DNA of 64,000 bases from Deinococcus sp. YIM 134068 (GCF_036543075.1 NZ_JAZHPF010000001.1:62001-126000), one strand, 5' to 3'; counted from the stretch's first letter, positions 14,689-26,349 are shown. Numbers and translations: made by a program. Notes: a model not told the origin generated them from the sequence alone.

Positions 14689-15243
14689 ATGTCTGCAACG
14701 CGTCCCCGCCGTGGGGGTGGTTCCCCCTCCTTCCTGCTGGGTCTGTTGCCCCCGCCAGAGTTCACCGCGCGGGTGGAGGCATTCCGCGACGCGCTCAGCG
14801 TGCGCGAGAGCGTTCCCCACGTGACCGTCAAGGCACGCAGCGGCCTGACCCCGGACCTCGCCTGGGCAGAAGTGGTACGGGCGGCGGTGGCGGATTACCC
14901 GCCCGTCACGCTGAGCATCGGCGGGGCGCGGATGTTCCCGAACGGCAGCGCCGTCTACCTCGCGGTGCGGTCGCCGGAGGCCGTGGCCCTTCACCTCCGG
15001 CTGCTCGCCGCCCTGCGCCCCTCCCACCGCTTCGGCTACGAGGGACCGCACATGACGCCCCACCTGACCCTCGTGCTGGGACGGCGTGGGGCGGACCTGC
15101 CCGCAGTATTAGAGGAGGCTCAGGCCACGTTTGCCGATTTGGAGACGCCTCCCCTCACCTTCACGGCGCGGGAGATATGGCTGATGCGGAAGCCCGGTCC
15201 CGGCGGTCTTTACGTGCCCGTGGAGGCGTGGCCGCTCGCCTGA
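14689..15243 (+). CDS. 2H phosphoesterase / 2'-5' RNA ligase-like protein
   Basis: 184 residues with two HxT motifs, VPHVTVK (about residue 43) and MTPHLTLV (about 122), the paired catalytic histidines of the 2H superfamily (LigT/YjcG-like). Family members hydrolyse cyclic phosphates or join 2'-5' RNA ends; the exact substrate here is unknown. Single gene, divergent from gcvT, convergent with the HNH pseudogene that ends 10 bases away once its frame is corrected. Confidence 0.85.
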   Translation: MSATRPRRGGGSPSFLLGLLPPPEFTARVEAFRDALSVRESVPHVTVKARSGLTPDLAWAEVVRAAVADYPPVTLSIGGARMFPNGSAVYLAVRSPEAVALHLRLLAALRPSHRFGYEGPHMTPHLTLVLGRRGADLPAVLEEAQATFADLETPPLTFTAREIWLMRKPGPGGLYVPVEAWPLA

Positions 15244-15253
15244 AACTGCCGGG

Positions 15254-15792
15254 CTACCCCCGCGTGTGCAACGCTCGCCACTGGCGGATGTATTTGGCTA
15301 GCCTTGTAGGATTTCAGGACTTTCCTGGGCCATGCCCAGAGCTACGTTACACTGGCAGCACAAAATTCCTCTAACCTTACCGCTTGAGTGGCAGTGGTCT
15401 ATTGCGTGGCCTGCATTCTTTTTACTCATAGCTCTGTCACAGGTCAAACACCGACCGTTCTGCGTCTCCCACATAGAGTGGAACTGCTCGGGAGTAAGGC
15501 CGTATTTTCTACGCCTGTGCCCGTCTCGTTCTGAAGTGTTTCCAACCTTAGTCCGACGGTTCTTGTTATAATTCACCTTGCAGGGCTTATAGTAGGAATA
15601 TAGGCCATCTTTTGAGTAGGGTCCACGATCAAGTGGAAACTCATAGGTCATTTTGACGACTTTGCACCTGCGACACAGCTTATGACCTTCCGACACGATG
15701 ACGGCAGTAGTATGCTCTGAGATGCAAGGCCTCCTTCTAAGGCATTGCCATTGCCCCGGCAGGTAACGACTGCGCGGGGCTTCGGCTGTCAA
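15254..15792 (-). pseudogene. endonuclease VII-like HNH nuclease, frameshifted near the C-terminus
   Basis: The uninterrupted frame (15298-15792) encodes a zinc-binding start (LCRRCKVVKMTYEFPLDR, YKPCKVNYN) and the recombination endonuclease VII signature: [59 protein letters not shown]. It then stops at TAG 15298. In the next frame the expected C-terminus follows at once, [15 protein letters not shown], ending at 15254, so one base was lost, or there is a sequencing error. GC is lower than in the neighbours, suggesting transfer. The start is unclear: TTG 15792 is the longest, and a GTG just before SEGHKLC fits homology better. It sits directly behind thyX. Confidence 0.75.
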
Positions 15793-15801
15793 AGTATACT
15801 A

Positions 15802-16518
15802 CTATTTATCGTCCTGGTCGCTCTTTTTCAACGACATCCACTCGCGAAACGTCACCGGGAACAGCGGCTCGGCAAGTTCGCCCATTGCGCGGGCGTAGAG
15901 GCGAGTTTCGTACTGAGCGCCCTCGTGGTCCCGCAGTTCGAGGAAGTGCAGCAGCGAGCGCACATTGAATGTGTAATACGACTCTGTGTAGAGCGACAGC
16001 GGCAGCACGCCACGCGCCTGCTCCCGCGTCACGCCGAGGCGCAGCAACTCCTGATAGGCGGCGAAGGCATTTCTCCACGCCTCCGCCCAAATACGAGACG
16101 CCGCTGCCTGATCGAGCGTGCCGTCATCCTCCACCGACGCCTGACGGTTGCTCGGGGCCTGCTTACGGAAAGCGGGCGGTGTGAAGTTGCGTTCCTGCAC
16201 CTCTACATATCTTGCAGAAACTTCATTCTTTGAAACTCCAACTCGGTGACGTACGGCCTGTCTATCTACAAAGATTGGGCACACCACTTTGAACGTCATC
16301 AGATTATGTTCGAAAGGGCTGCCGTGGTGGTGTGTCAGCAGATAGCGGATGAGCTTTTCATCCCTTGCGTTGAGCGGTGCCCGATTGTCTCCACCGAAAC
16401 TAACCCGTGCCGCATTCGTAATCATCTTATCGTCGCCCACATGCTGCACGAGGCTGACGCTGCCGATGCCGTCGCCGAGGGGGTAGAGGGTCGCGGGGGT
16501 GGAGGTGGGGACGCTCAT
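15802..16518 (-). CDS. thyX: flavin-dependent thymidylate synthase
   Basis: 238 residues; makes dTMP from dUMP using FAD, NADPH and methylene-tetrahydrofolate. The ThyX signature RHRVGVSKNEVSARY covers residues 90-104, with ITNAARVSF near the N-terminus and ARGVLPLSLYTESYYTFN, typical of the dUMP/FAD pocket. Codon bias is high-GC at both ends but clearly relaxed around the signature (bases about 16190-16330). It is followed within 10 bases by an HNH nuclease gene on the same strand. One-carbon units for it could come from gcvTHP, 1.2 kb away. Confidence 0.96.
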   Translation of the reverse strand: MSVPTSTPATLYPLGDGIGSVSLVQHVGDDKMITNAARVSFGGDNRAPLNARDEKLIRYLLTHHHGSPFEHNLMTFKVVCPIFVDRQAVRHRVGVSKNEVSARYVEVQERNFTPPAFRKQAPSNRQASVEDDGTLDQAAASRIWAEAWRNAFAAYQELLRLGVTREQARGVLPLSLYTESYYTFNVRSLLHFLELRDHEGAQYETRLYARAMGELAEPLFPVTFREWMSLKKSDQDDK

Positions 16519-16529
16519 CGCGTTTCAGC

Positions 16530-16631
16530 TTACCGCTCCCGTTCCGGCTCCAGGTCCGGCTGACGTTCGTCCCGCCGACCGAGCAGCAGGAGCGAGAGAA
16601 CGATCAACAGTCCGGCGAGCAGAAGTTCCAT
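16530..16631 (-). CDS. 33-aa single-pass membrane miniprotein
   Basis: A 33-residue frame from ATG 16631: one hydrophobic helix (ELLLAGLLIVLSLLLLG) followed by a charged tail (RRDERQPDLEPERER). It ends 11 bases before the thyX start, so it is probably co-transcribed. Too small for family assignment; called from its clean helix-plus-charged-tail design and operon-like spacing. Confidence 0.45.
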   Translation of the reverse strand: MELLLAGLLIVLSLLLLGRRDERQPDLEPERER

Positions 16632-16677
16632 GCCGCAGTGTGCCTGGCGGCTCGTGACAGAAGCGTGACAGCCGTGG

Positions 16678-17157
16678 TCACGCCGGGGGCAGGTCGTCCA
16701 CGCTCAGCCCCACCACCGCCAGCACGGCCCGAAACTGCTCCGGCGTGACGGGCAGGACGCTCAGGCGGTTGCCCTTGCGGATCAGCGGCGAGTCCTGCCA
16801 CTCGGGGAGCGTGCGGAGGGTTTCGAGCGTCACCACCGCTGGCAGGGCGAGCACAGGGGCCACGTCCACCATGCTCCAGCGCGGGTTGTCGGGCGGGGAG
16901 GTGGGATCGAAGTACGCGCTCGCCGGGTCGAATTGCAGGTCGTCCGGGTACGCCTCGCGGACCACACGCGCCACGCCCGCCACCCCGGTCGGCCTCGCCC
17001 TGGAGTGGTGGAAGAGGCAGAGGTCGCCCACCCGCAGCTCACGCAGGAAGTTGCGCGCCTGGTAGTTCCGCACGCCGTTCCACGGCTCGCGCCCCACCCG
17101 CACGAGGTCGGCGTACCCGAGAACATCCGGTTCGGACTTGAGGAGCCAGTGGCGCAC
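16678..17157 (-). CDS. EVE-domain protein
   Basis: About 159 residues from GTG 17157. It starts RHWLLKSEPDVLGYADL and continues WNGVRNYQARNFLREL and GDLCLFHHSR, the EVE (PUA-like) signature; later VDVAPVLALPAVVTLETLR, LIRKGNRLSVLPVTPEQF. EVE domains bind modified bases in RNA or DNA and are often found near restriction or defence genes, though many bacteria have a housekeeping copy like this one. The open frame reaches 17232 but would only add a non-conserved basic stretch. Divergent from the HtrA-like gene. Confidence 0.9.
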   Translation of the reverse strand: MRHWLLKSEPDVLGYADLVRVGREPWNGVRNYQARNFLRELRVGDLCLFHHSRARPTGVAGVARVVREAYPDDLQFDPASAYFDPTSPPDNPRWSMVDVAPVLALPAVVTLETLRTLPEWQDSPLIRKGNRLSVLPVTPEQFRAVLAVVGLSVDDLPPA

Positions 17158-17238
17158 GTGCAAGAGGGTAACGTCGGCGGCCTTCCTTCCGTGCCTTCCC
17201 GCACCCTGTCCGGCGCGGGGCCGCTCTAGCATGTTCCC

Positions 17239-18318
<1,080 letters not shown>

Positions 18319-18479
18319 GGGAGCGGTCAGCCGTCAGCGATCAGCAGAAGACGACGGAAGGCTGCCTTGATCAGGTCTGGGGAGAGGGGACGCAAGACGC
18401 TCTCCTGAAGCAAGGCCGCCTCAAGACCTCCCCCTTCTTCGCACGACTGCCCCTCATCCCCGGCCCCTACTCTCAACCC
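18319..18479. repeat. intergenic spacer with GTCAGC word run
   Basis: The spacer begins with GCGGTCAGCCGTCAGCGATC at 18323-18346, one of at least ten similar runs of the word GTCAGC/GATCAGC in this window. The remainder has no recognisable feature. Confidence 0.55.
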
Positions 18480-18698
18480 ATGTCACGCGCCTTCGTGAAG
18501 GAGGACGGCGGCGAACGTTGGACGCCGCCCGTCACCCCGCACGCCTACCAACTGATCTGGCGGGGTGCGGGTGGTCCCGAGGTCGTCCACGAGACCGACG
18601 ACCTGCTCGACGCCCTGCGCTGGCTGTCCAGCCGGTTTCAGGGCGAGTTCGAGGTCCGCGACCAAACCGGGACGCTTCTCGCCACGTCCGCCGCGTAG
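18480..18698 (+). CDS. hypothetical protein, 72 aa
   Basis: 72-residue soluble protein (starting MSRAFVKEDGGERWTPP, then PHAYQLIWRGAG, ETDDLLDALRWLSSRF). ATG 18480 is preferred over the longer frame because the upstream part is repeat sequence. No motif recognised. It ends convergently 9 bases from the aldose epimerase gene. GC-biased codons and the compact alpha/beta spacing support a real gene. Confidence 0.6.
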   Translation: MSRAFVKEDGGERWTPPVTPHAYQLIWRGAGGPEVVHETDDLLDALRWLSSRFQGEFEVRDQTGTLLATSAA

Positions 18699-18707
18699 GG
18701 CAGTCCC

Positions 18708-19600
18708 CTACCAGTTCCCCTCCAGCGTGACCCGCGCCGTGCCCGCGAGGCTCTGCCCCGGCGCGAGCGTCCGCATATCCACCCCACCGACCCCCCGCGC
18801 GGCGAGGTTGAAGGCGTCGGTCGCGTGAGAGACGGGTTCGAGGGCGAGGCTGCCGTCCGGTGCCGTGAACACGACGAGGTGCGAGTACACAGGGTCGGCG
18901 GTAAGGATCAGCGAGCGGTCCTCCCAGTCGAGCCGGGCAATCCCGTCCCACGCGGTATACACCCGGTCCACGGTCCGGCTGCCGACGACGCTTCCGGCGC
19001 GGTAGTCCTCCTCCGGGTGGACGGGCCGCGCCTCCTGCGTGGGCAGGCTCCGCTCGTCGGTGTCGTAGGTCAGTGCGGCGTCGAAGGTAAGGCGGGGGTC
19101 CTCCCCGTCCTGACGGCGGGTGAAGTAGGGGTGCAGCCCCAGCCCGGCGGGCATCTCGGCGGTGTCCGCGTTCGTGAGGACCACCGTTGTGTCGAAATGC
19201 GGCCCGTGCAGGCGGTACTCCACCACGGCGGTGAAGGCCCACGGCCAGTTGATGTCGGGGAACGTGCGGCTGTCGAACTCGCAGCGCAGGTGGGCGTCCG
19301 AGACGCGCGTGACGTGCCACGGGCGGTTCCTCACGTCCCCATGCTGGGTCAGCCCGTCCCTCGTCGTGACGCGGAGCCGAATCTCCCGCCCCCCGAAGGT
19401 GAAGCGCGCGTCGCGGAGGCGGTTGGAGTAGGGGAGCAGCGTGAAGCTGGCGGCCTGGCTGCTCGTCTCCACGGTCGCTGGGTCCACCGCGCGCATGACC
19501 GGGCGGCCCGAGGCGGCGCGCAGGCCGAGCACGCTCGCGCCGAGGTCGGGCAGGACCTCCAGCGTCAGCACCTCGTTGGAGATGGTCTCGACGCGGTGAC

Positions 19601-19604
<4 letters not shown>
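18708..19604 (-). CDS. aldose 1-epimerase (mutarotase) family protein
   Basis: 298 residues. Sugar-binding and catalytic signatures of the galactose mutarotase fold: LLPYSNRLRDARF (NR motif), LTQHG (His), GLGLHPYF (second catalytic His) and LEPVSHATDAFNL carrying the catalytic Glu. The likely role is interconversion of alpha and beta aldoses or a related sugar. Its ATG overlaps the rlmB stop by 4 bases, so it is the second gene of an rlmB operon. Confidence 0.9.
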
Positions 19605-20320
<716 letters not shown>

Positions 20321-20584
20321 GGGCGCAGTGTAGAGGAGGGGGCGGGCAAAGGGGCGGCCAGCGGCCAGCTTCCAGCGGGGCGTGAGGGCGGGAGCAGGGG
20401 ACGCGGGTGGCCGGGACGCCCGATGTGCGAGAGACTGACGAGCGGGCCGGACGCCTTCCTGTCTCCCTCTCCCCCTGCGGGAGAGGGTCGGGGAGAGGGG
20501 TGGCGAGCACCGCTCGCCCTGTTGCCAGACGGTCAATATGCTCCCCCCAACCCGTCCCCCACCTCAAGCGGTTGCAGACGGCCC
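20321..20584. repeat. intergenic repeats upstream of rlmB
   Basis: Contains a CGGCCAGCGGCCAGCTTCC word run at 20351-20381 and, at 20455-20520, an inverted copy of the CTCGTC composite element (CTCTCCCCCTGCGGGAGAGG then GGCGAGCACCGCTCGCC). No gene was seen. The hairpins may terminate the regulator gene that ends at 20585. Confidence 0.6.
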
Positions 20585-23299
20585 TCAGCGGCCCCGCCGC
20601 GTCCCACGTCCACCCGCCGCGTCCTTGCGGAGCCACGCCTCGAAGCCCGCCGCGTCGAGCACGGGACCGACGGCCTGTCCCTGCGCCGCGTCGCAGCCGA
20701 GGTCACGCAGCGCGGCGAGCTGGGCCTCCCTCTCCACCCCCGACGCCGTGACCTGCCACCCCAGCCGCCGGGCGAGGTCGAGGGTCGCGCCCACGAGCGC
20801 GGCGGCGCGGGAATCCTCCGTCAGGCGGACGCTCAGGCCGGGGTGCAGCCGCAGCCCCGTCATGGGCAGGCGCGTCAGCGTGCTCAGGCTGGTCGGCCCC
20901 TCCCCGAAGTCGGCCATCCACAGGTGGGCACCGTGGTGGCGCAGGCGGTCGAGCAGCTTCAGCGCGGCCTCGTCGGTGTGGGCGAGGAGGCCTTCACCGC
21001 TCAGCTCCACGTCGAGGGTGCCGTGTTCGGCGAGGAGGAGGAGGAACGTGTCCAGGTCGGCGGGGCGGCTCAGGTCCTCCAGCCCCAGCCGCACGCTCAG
21101 GCGCAGGTCGGGAGAGGTGTCACGCCAGGTCGCCATCTGGGCGGCCCGCCGCACCGTCCACACGGCGAGGCTGCCTCCCAGCCCCGCGCGGGTGGCGAGG
21201 GACCGCACGCGTTCGGGGGACAGGGTGCCCAGGTCGGGGTGGGTCCAGTGGGGCAATGCGGCGACTCCCACGACCTGCCCACCCACGAGGCCCACCGTGG
21301 GCTGGAAGCGCACCTCCAGTCCCGCCGCGTCCCCCCCGGACAGGGCGCTCCGCAACGCGTCCTCCAGCCGGAAGGTGCCCGCCACCCCCTCACGCACCTG
21401 TGGGCCGAAGGGGACGGTCGCGGCGCGGCCCCGGCCCCGCGCGTGGTGCAGGGCGAGTTCCGCGTCGGCGAGGGCCGAGTCGTCGGAGGTGCCTGTCACG
21501 GGGGCCAGCCCCAGCGCGAAGGAGAGGGGGACCGCGTGACGCCCGGCCCGCAGGGAGTCGCCCAGGGCCGCGCGCACGTCGGCGGCGAGGATGCCCGCGT
21601 CCACCGCCTCCCCCGGCAGGAACAGGGCGAAGGTGTCGTCGGCGAGCCGGGCGGCCCGCCCGCCCCGCGCGTTCGCCAAGCTGCCCAGCCGCGCGGCCAG
21701 CCCGATGAGGAGGTGGTCGCCCACCGTGCGGCCCAGCGCGGCGTTCAGTGCCCCGAAGCCGTCGAGGTTGAGACACAGGACTGTTCCCGGCCCCGCATCC
21801 GTCAGCGCCTCGCGCAGCCCGGTGCGGTTGAGCAGGCCGGTGAGGGCGTCGTGACGCGCCCCGTGCCGCAGCCGGGTCTGGGCGTGGCGGAGCGCGGTCA
21901 CGTCGCGCAGGGTGAGGAGCATCCCCGGACGCGCGCCGGGAAGGTCGTCCTCCAGCGCCAGGGCGCGCACCTCCAGTTGCCGGGTGCCGCCGTCCGCGCG
22001 CACGAGCAGCACCTCGGCCTCCAGCGGCAGCGTCAGCGCGCCCGCCCGCAGCTCGGGCAGGGGCAGGGGCGTGCCGTCGGGGCGGTGGAGCCTGACCCCC
22101 AGCTCGCCCAGCACCCGCGTGAGCGGCAGCCCCAGCAGCCGCCCGGCGTCCAGCCCGAGCAGGGCCGCCGCCGGGTCGCTGATGAGCTGCGCCCGGCCCG
22201 CGTGGTCCACGTACACGGTCGCGTGGTCGCCGAGCGCGAGGACCCGCGCGGCCAGCCCGCCCGCCGCCCACCCACCGCGCCCGCCCGCCGGGGTGCCCGT
22301 CTCGGCCTCCACGAACAGCGGTGCCGACCCGTCGGGTCCCGTCCGCCGCGCGCTCAGGGTCAGGAAGCCACCCGCCGCGAGCGGCACCCGCGCCCGCGCC
22401 GCGCCGCCTTGCGCCGCCCCGAGCACGAGGTCGCGCAGCGCCGCCGAGGGGGCGTCCGCGAAGCACGGCCAGTCCCACAGCGGCAGCCCGACCCGCCCGT
22501 GCCCGCCCTCGGTCAACAGGGCGCGCAGCCCCGCGCTCGCATGCAGCACCGTCCCGCCCGGCGCGAGGAGGGCCGCCAGCGTCTCGGGACCGCCCAGCAG
22601 CGCCTCCAGCAACCCTGCCTGCCGGTGTTCGGCGCTCACGTCACGCAAGGTCCACAGCACCCCCGCCCCCGCCCCGCCGAAGCAGGGCCGCGCCTCCCCG
22701 CGCAGCCAGACGGGCCTGCCGGGAAGGGCCTCGTCGGGCAGGCTCACCGTGCGCCCCGCCGCCGCCTGCTCCAGCCCCGCCGCGAGCGCGGGCATGCCGG
22801 GCAGCAACTCGTCCAGCTTCCGCCCGATGACCCGCGCGTCGCTCAGGCCGAGCAGGTCGAGGAAGGGGCGGCTCACCTGCCGGAAGGTGAGGTCCGCGTT
22901 GAGCCACGCGGCGGGCACCGGGAACTGCGTGACGAGCACGTCCGCCTCGTGCCCGGCCCGGTCCCCGCGTGAGGCCGCGAGCAGCAGCGTCATCACCTCC
23001 GCCGCGCCCGGCGGGGTCGGCGTGTCCGCGCACCACACCAGCCCCAGCAGGGCACCCTCGCGCGTGAGCCATGTCAGCTCGCCCCCCTCCAGCCAGGCGT
23101 CGGGCGGCACGAGTTCCCCGCCGGGGTTCTGATCGGCCCCGTCCGCCCGCACGCACAGCACCCCCCCCTCCAGCGCGGCGAGCAGCGTGGCACCGGGCGC
23201 GTACAGGCGCAGCAGCTCCCGCAGGGCGGTGTGCAGGGCCGGAGGCTGGGAGGAGTTCACGGGCGTCGTCGTGGAGGAGGGAAAAGAGAGGGGATGCAT
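20585..23299 (-). CDS. PAS-GGDEF-EAL sensor regulator with degenerate catalytic motifs
   Basis: 904 residues. The N-terminal part (about 20-120) looks GAF-like, followed by PAS-like segments (PVPAAWLNADLTFRQVSRPFLDLLG; another near VYVDHAGRAQLISDPAAALLG with a PAC-like end). The GGDEF domain starts HDALTGLLNRTGL, but the signature is RLADDTFALFLPG instead of GGDEF. The EAL domain has VGVAALPHW for EALLRW, ADFGEG for DDFG, and keeps SGVERE and QGQAVG. Both the metal-binding Glu and the first Asp are lost, so a cyclic-di-GMP binding or purely sensory role is more likely than synthesis or hydrolysis. ATG 23299 is chosen; an AGGAG lies about 14 bases upstream. Confidence 0.88.
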   Translation of the reverse strand: MHPLSFPSSTTTPVNSSQPPALHTALRELLRLYAPGATLLAALEGGVLCVRADGADQNPGGELVPPDAWLEGGELTWLTREGALLGLVWCADTPTPPGAAEVMTLLLAASRGDRAGHEADVLVTQFPVPAAWLNADLTFRQVSRPFLDLLGLSDARVIGRKLDELLPGMPALAAGLEQAAAGRTVSLPDEALPGRPVWLRGEARPCFGGAGAGVLWTLRDVSAEHRQAGLLEALLGGPETLAALLAPGGTVLHASAGLRALLTEGGHGRVGLPLWDWPCFADAPSAALRDLVLGAAQGGAARARVPLAAGGFLTLSARRTGPDGSAPLFVEAETGTPAGGRGGWAAGGLAARVLALGDHATVYVDHAGRAQLISDPAAALLGLDAGRLLGLPLTRVLGELGVRLHRPDGTPLPLPELRAGALTLPLEAEVLLVRADGGTRQLEVRALALEDDLPGARPGMLLTLRDVTALRHAQTRLRHGARHDALTGLLNRTGLREALTDAGPGTVLCLNLDGFGALNAALGRTVGDHLLIGLAARLGSLANARGGRAARLADDTFALFLPGEAVDAGILAADVRAALGDSLRAGRHAVPLSFALGLAPVTGTSDDSALADAELALHHARGRGRAATVPFGPQVREGVAGTFRLEDALRSALSGGDAAGLEVRFQPTVGLVGGQVVGVAALPHWTHPDLGTLSPERVRSLATRAGLGGSLAVWTVRRAAQMATWRDTSPDLRLSVRLGLEDLSRPADLDTFLLLLAEHGTLDVELSGEGLLAHTDEAALKLLDRLRHHGAHLWMADFGEGPTSLSTLTRLPMTGLRLHPGLSVRLTEDSRAAALVGATLDLARRLGWQVTASGVEREAQLAALRDLGCDAAQGQAVGPVLDAAGFEAWLRKDAAGGRGTRRGR

Positions 23300-23457
23300 G
23301 GCGGACAAGGGGTCTCCTGTGGGCAGGTGGAGTGGAGGGGCTTGGCATCGGCGGGGATGACGCTCGCCCCCCGCCTGTGCCGTGATGCTGGCAGCCCGAC
23401 TCTTACGTCCCACATGCAAGATTTCGCCTCGGCCCGGAAAACCCGCGTCACAGCGTC

Positions 23458-23509
23458 AAAAACCCCCCGCCTTCATCTTGGTGGGGGGGTGGGGGTGGGG
23501 GGCTTTTTT
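23458..23509 (-). terminator. Rho-independent terminator
   Basis: On the minus strand a C-rich arm (about 23485-23503) is followed by GGCGGGGGG and TTTTT (23458-23462). It sits between the 150-aa gene ending at 23539 and the regulator starting at 23299, so it separates two minus-strand units. The other strand also ends in six T residues, so it may work both ways. Confidence 0.7.
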
Positions 23510-23538
23510 CGTGTCCCCATGCACGTTTTCGGGTCTGG

Positions 23539-23991
23539 TCAGCCCTCCGTTTCCCAGTCGTCCCCGACCCTGCGGTGCCCAGGCCGGACGGCGTAGATGC
23601 CGGGGTCGCTGGGACTGCTCGCGGCGATCAGGCGGGCGACCTCCCCGGCACCGGGTTCGGCCAGCACGCGCACGAAGTCCGACGGGTTCAGGACCGTCTC
23701 GCGCACGGGCAGCGACCGCTCTCCCGCCCAGCGGGTCAGGTCGCCGAGCGCCCGCTCCCCCGCCGCCCCGTAGTGCGGTCCGAAGGCGGGCACGGTCACG
23801 GTCGCCTCCCGTCCAAGCATGACGAGGGCGGCGTACCGCGCCCCCTCCCGGTCCCCCTGCCGGTCCGTCACGAGGATCAGCCGCCCGCCCGTGAGGTCGG
23901 CCTCCCCGAAATAGGCGAGGACGGCCTGCAACGTTTCCTGCGGGGCACCGGGCACCCCAAGCGGGTCGGCGATCTGGAGGGGTGCGGTCAT
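23539..23991 (-). CDS. hypothetical protein, 150 aa
   Basis: 150-residue soluble protein. Segments such as RLILVTDRQGDREGARYAAL and EATVTVPAFGPHYGAAGERALGDLTRWAGE suggest an alpha/beta fold; the C-terminus is short and charged (HRRVGDDWETEG). No catalytic motif recognised. It is followed by a clear terminator and stands alone. Confidence 0.65.
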   Translation of the reverse strand: MTAPLQIADPLGVPGAPQETLQAVLAYFGEADLTGGRLILVTDRQGDREGARYAALVMLGREATVTVPAFGPHYGAAGERALGDLTRWAGERSLPVRETVLNPSDFVRVLAEPGAGEVARLIAASSPSDPGIYAVRPGHRRVGDDWETEG

Positions 23992-24495
23992 GGGCGCAGT
24001 CTAGCCGGAGGGCAGGATGAGGGGTGGGATGGGGGGCAGCAACGGCAAGTCGGGTTCGCAGTCGACGCAGGACTGCGACGGCAAAGCTTGGGGCCGTTCT
24101 CCCTCTCCCCTCGTGGGAGAGGGCCGGGGTGAGGGGGCGTGTGACCCGCCTCACTGCCAGAAGGATGCCTTCACCTTCGGGGACGCCATGCCTGCTCACC
24201 CCCACCCAGCCTCCCTCCTTGCGACGCTTGCTGTGAAAGGCAGATTGGGCAAAAGGGCATTCTTACCTTTTAGCAGCAGGACGAGCGGTGCTCGTCACCC
24301 CTCTCCCCAGCCCTCTCCCGCAAGGGGAAAGGGAGAAAAGAGCACATCCGGCACGCTGGCTTTCTATTGCCTATTGCACGTCAGGAGTCTCCAGCCGAGA
24401 GACGTTTGGTCCAGTTCCCAACAACGTTCTCCCGCATAGGCCGCGCGTCTTCATCTCCCAGCCTTCTCCCCACTCCCGGCGCTATCCTGCCCCCC
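23992..24495. repeat. 504-base intergenic region of dispersed repeats
   Basis: No gene is supported. At 24101-24145 lies a copy of the CCCTCTCCC palindromic element (ending GGGTGAGGGGGCG). At about 24225-24340 lies a long copy of the CTCGTC element, including the upstream GGCAGATTGGGC block, CAGGACGAGCGGTGCTCGTCA and the arms through GGGAGAAAAGAGCACATC. The latter half is nearly shared with 53760-53890. The remainder, up to the S4-domain gene, is unremarkable. Confidence 0.65.
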
Positions 24496-25197
<702 letters not shown>

Positions 25198-25335
25198 GGG
25201 GAGGGAGAAGCGGTCAGCCCTCAACTTTCAGCCGTCAGCGGACGGGAGATGAGCCGTTCGCTGCTCTTCCCCCATGTCCAGCCCCTAGACTCACTCCCAC
25301 CTCCGACCCCTCATGACCCATCCCTCCTCCCTTCC
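25198..25335. repeat. spacer with GTCAGC word run
   Basis: At 25209-25244 the sequence GCGGTCAGCCCTCAAC then TTTCAGCCGTCAGCGG is another member of the GTCAGC word family. The zapE open frame extends into this spacer, but the part before 25336 lacks conservation. Confidence 0.5.
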
Positions 25336-26349
25336 ATGATTGACCTTCTCGCCCGCAAGCCCACGCTCAGCCCGGACGAACTCACGGCGGGCCTCCAACC
25401 CAGCGCCCGCTTTCGGGACGTGCGCTTCGAGAATTACCGGCCCAACCCGGCGTACCCCAGTCAGGCGGAGGCCCGCGCGAGCCTTCAGGCGTTTATGAAG
25501 GGGGCGCAGGTGCGGCCCGGCGGCTTCCGGCTCTTTCGCCGCGCCAAGCCCGAGGGGCGGGGGCTGTACCTCGACGGCGGGTTCGGCGTGGGCAAGACGC
25601 ACCTGCTCGCCAGCGCCTACCACGCGGCGGAGGGAACGCGCGCCCTGATGAGCTTTCAGGACCTGATGTACGTGATCGGGTCGCTGGGCATGGCCCGCGC
25701 GGTGGAGGCCTTTCAGGGCCACGACCTCCTCCTCATCGACGAGTTCGAGCTGGACGACCCCGGCAACACGCACATGGCGAACACCTTCCTGGGCCAACTG
25801 ATGCCGGGCGGAACGAGCGTGGTGGCGACGAGCAACACCGAACCCGGCGCGCTGGGACAGGGCCGCTTCAACGCCGCCGACTTCGAGCGCCAGATTCAGG
25901 GCATCGCCAGCCGCTTCGAGTCTCACCGGATGGACGGTCCCGACTACCGCCAGCGCGGCACGGTGCCCGAGGGTCCCCTCACCCCCGAGGAGTTCCGGGC
26001 GTGGCAGGCGCGGCGGGCGGAGGCGACCCTCGCCGTCCTCACCCACCGCGACCTGGGCCGTCTCCTGATCGACGTGCACCCCAGCCGTTTCGCCAAGCTG
26101 CTTGCGGGCGTCGGTGCCCTCGGCGTGACGGGTCTCTCGCCCATGCCCGATCAGAACGTCGCCCTACGCTTCGTCCACTTCATAGACAAGCTCTACGACC
26201 TCGGCCTGCCCGCCGCCTTCACGGGCGCGCCGCTGGGCAGCCTCTTCAGCGAGACGTACCGCCACGGTGCCTACGCCAAGAAGTACAGCCGTTGCCTCAG
26301 CCGTCTCTCGGAACTGCTGCGCGAGGCGCGGGCGGCCCTTCCCGCCTGA
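25336..26349 (+). CDS. zapE: AFG1/ZapE-family ATPase
   Basis: 337 residues. Walker A GGFGVGKTHL at 81-90 and Walker B LLLIDEFEL (about 132-140) with the DEF variant typical of AFG1/ZapE; sensor VVATSNTEPGALGQGRFNAADF and the arginine region IASRFESHRMDGPDYR follow. In other bacteria ZapE interacts with the divisome; the eukaryotic homologue works in mitochondrial protein quality control. ATG 25336 (MIDLLARKPTLSPDEL) is chosen over an upstream start at 25249. A low-confidence frame overlaps its 3' end on the other strand. Confidence 0.9.
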   Translation: MIDLLARKPTLSPDELTAGLQPSARFRDVRFENYRPNPAYPSQAEARASLQAFMKGAQVRPGGFRLFRRAKPEGRGLYLDGGFGVGKTHLLASAYHAAEGTRALMSFQDLMYVIGSLGMARAVEAFQGHDLLLIDEFELDDPGNTHMANTFLGQLMPGGTSVVATSNTEPGALGQGRFNAADFERQIQGIASRFESHRMDGPDYRQRGTVPEGPLTPEEFRAWQARRAEATLAVLTHRDLGRLLIDVHPSRFAKLLAGVGALGVTGLSPMPDQNVALRFVHFIDKLYDLGLPAAFTGAPLGSLFSETYRHGAYAKKYSRCLSRLSELLREARAALPA

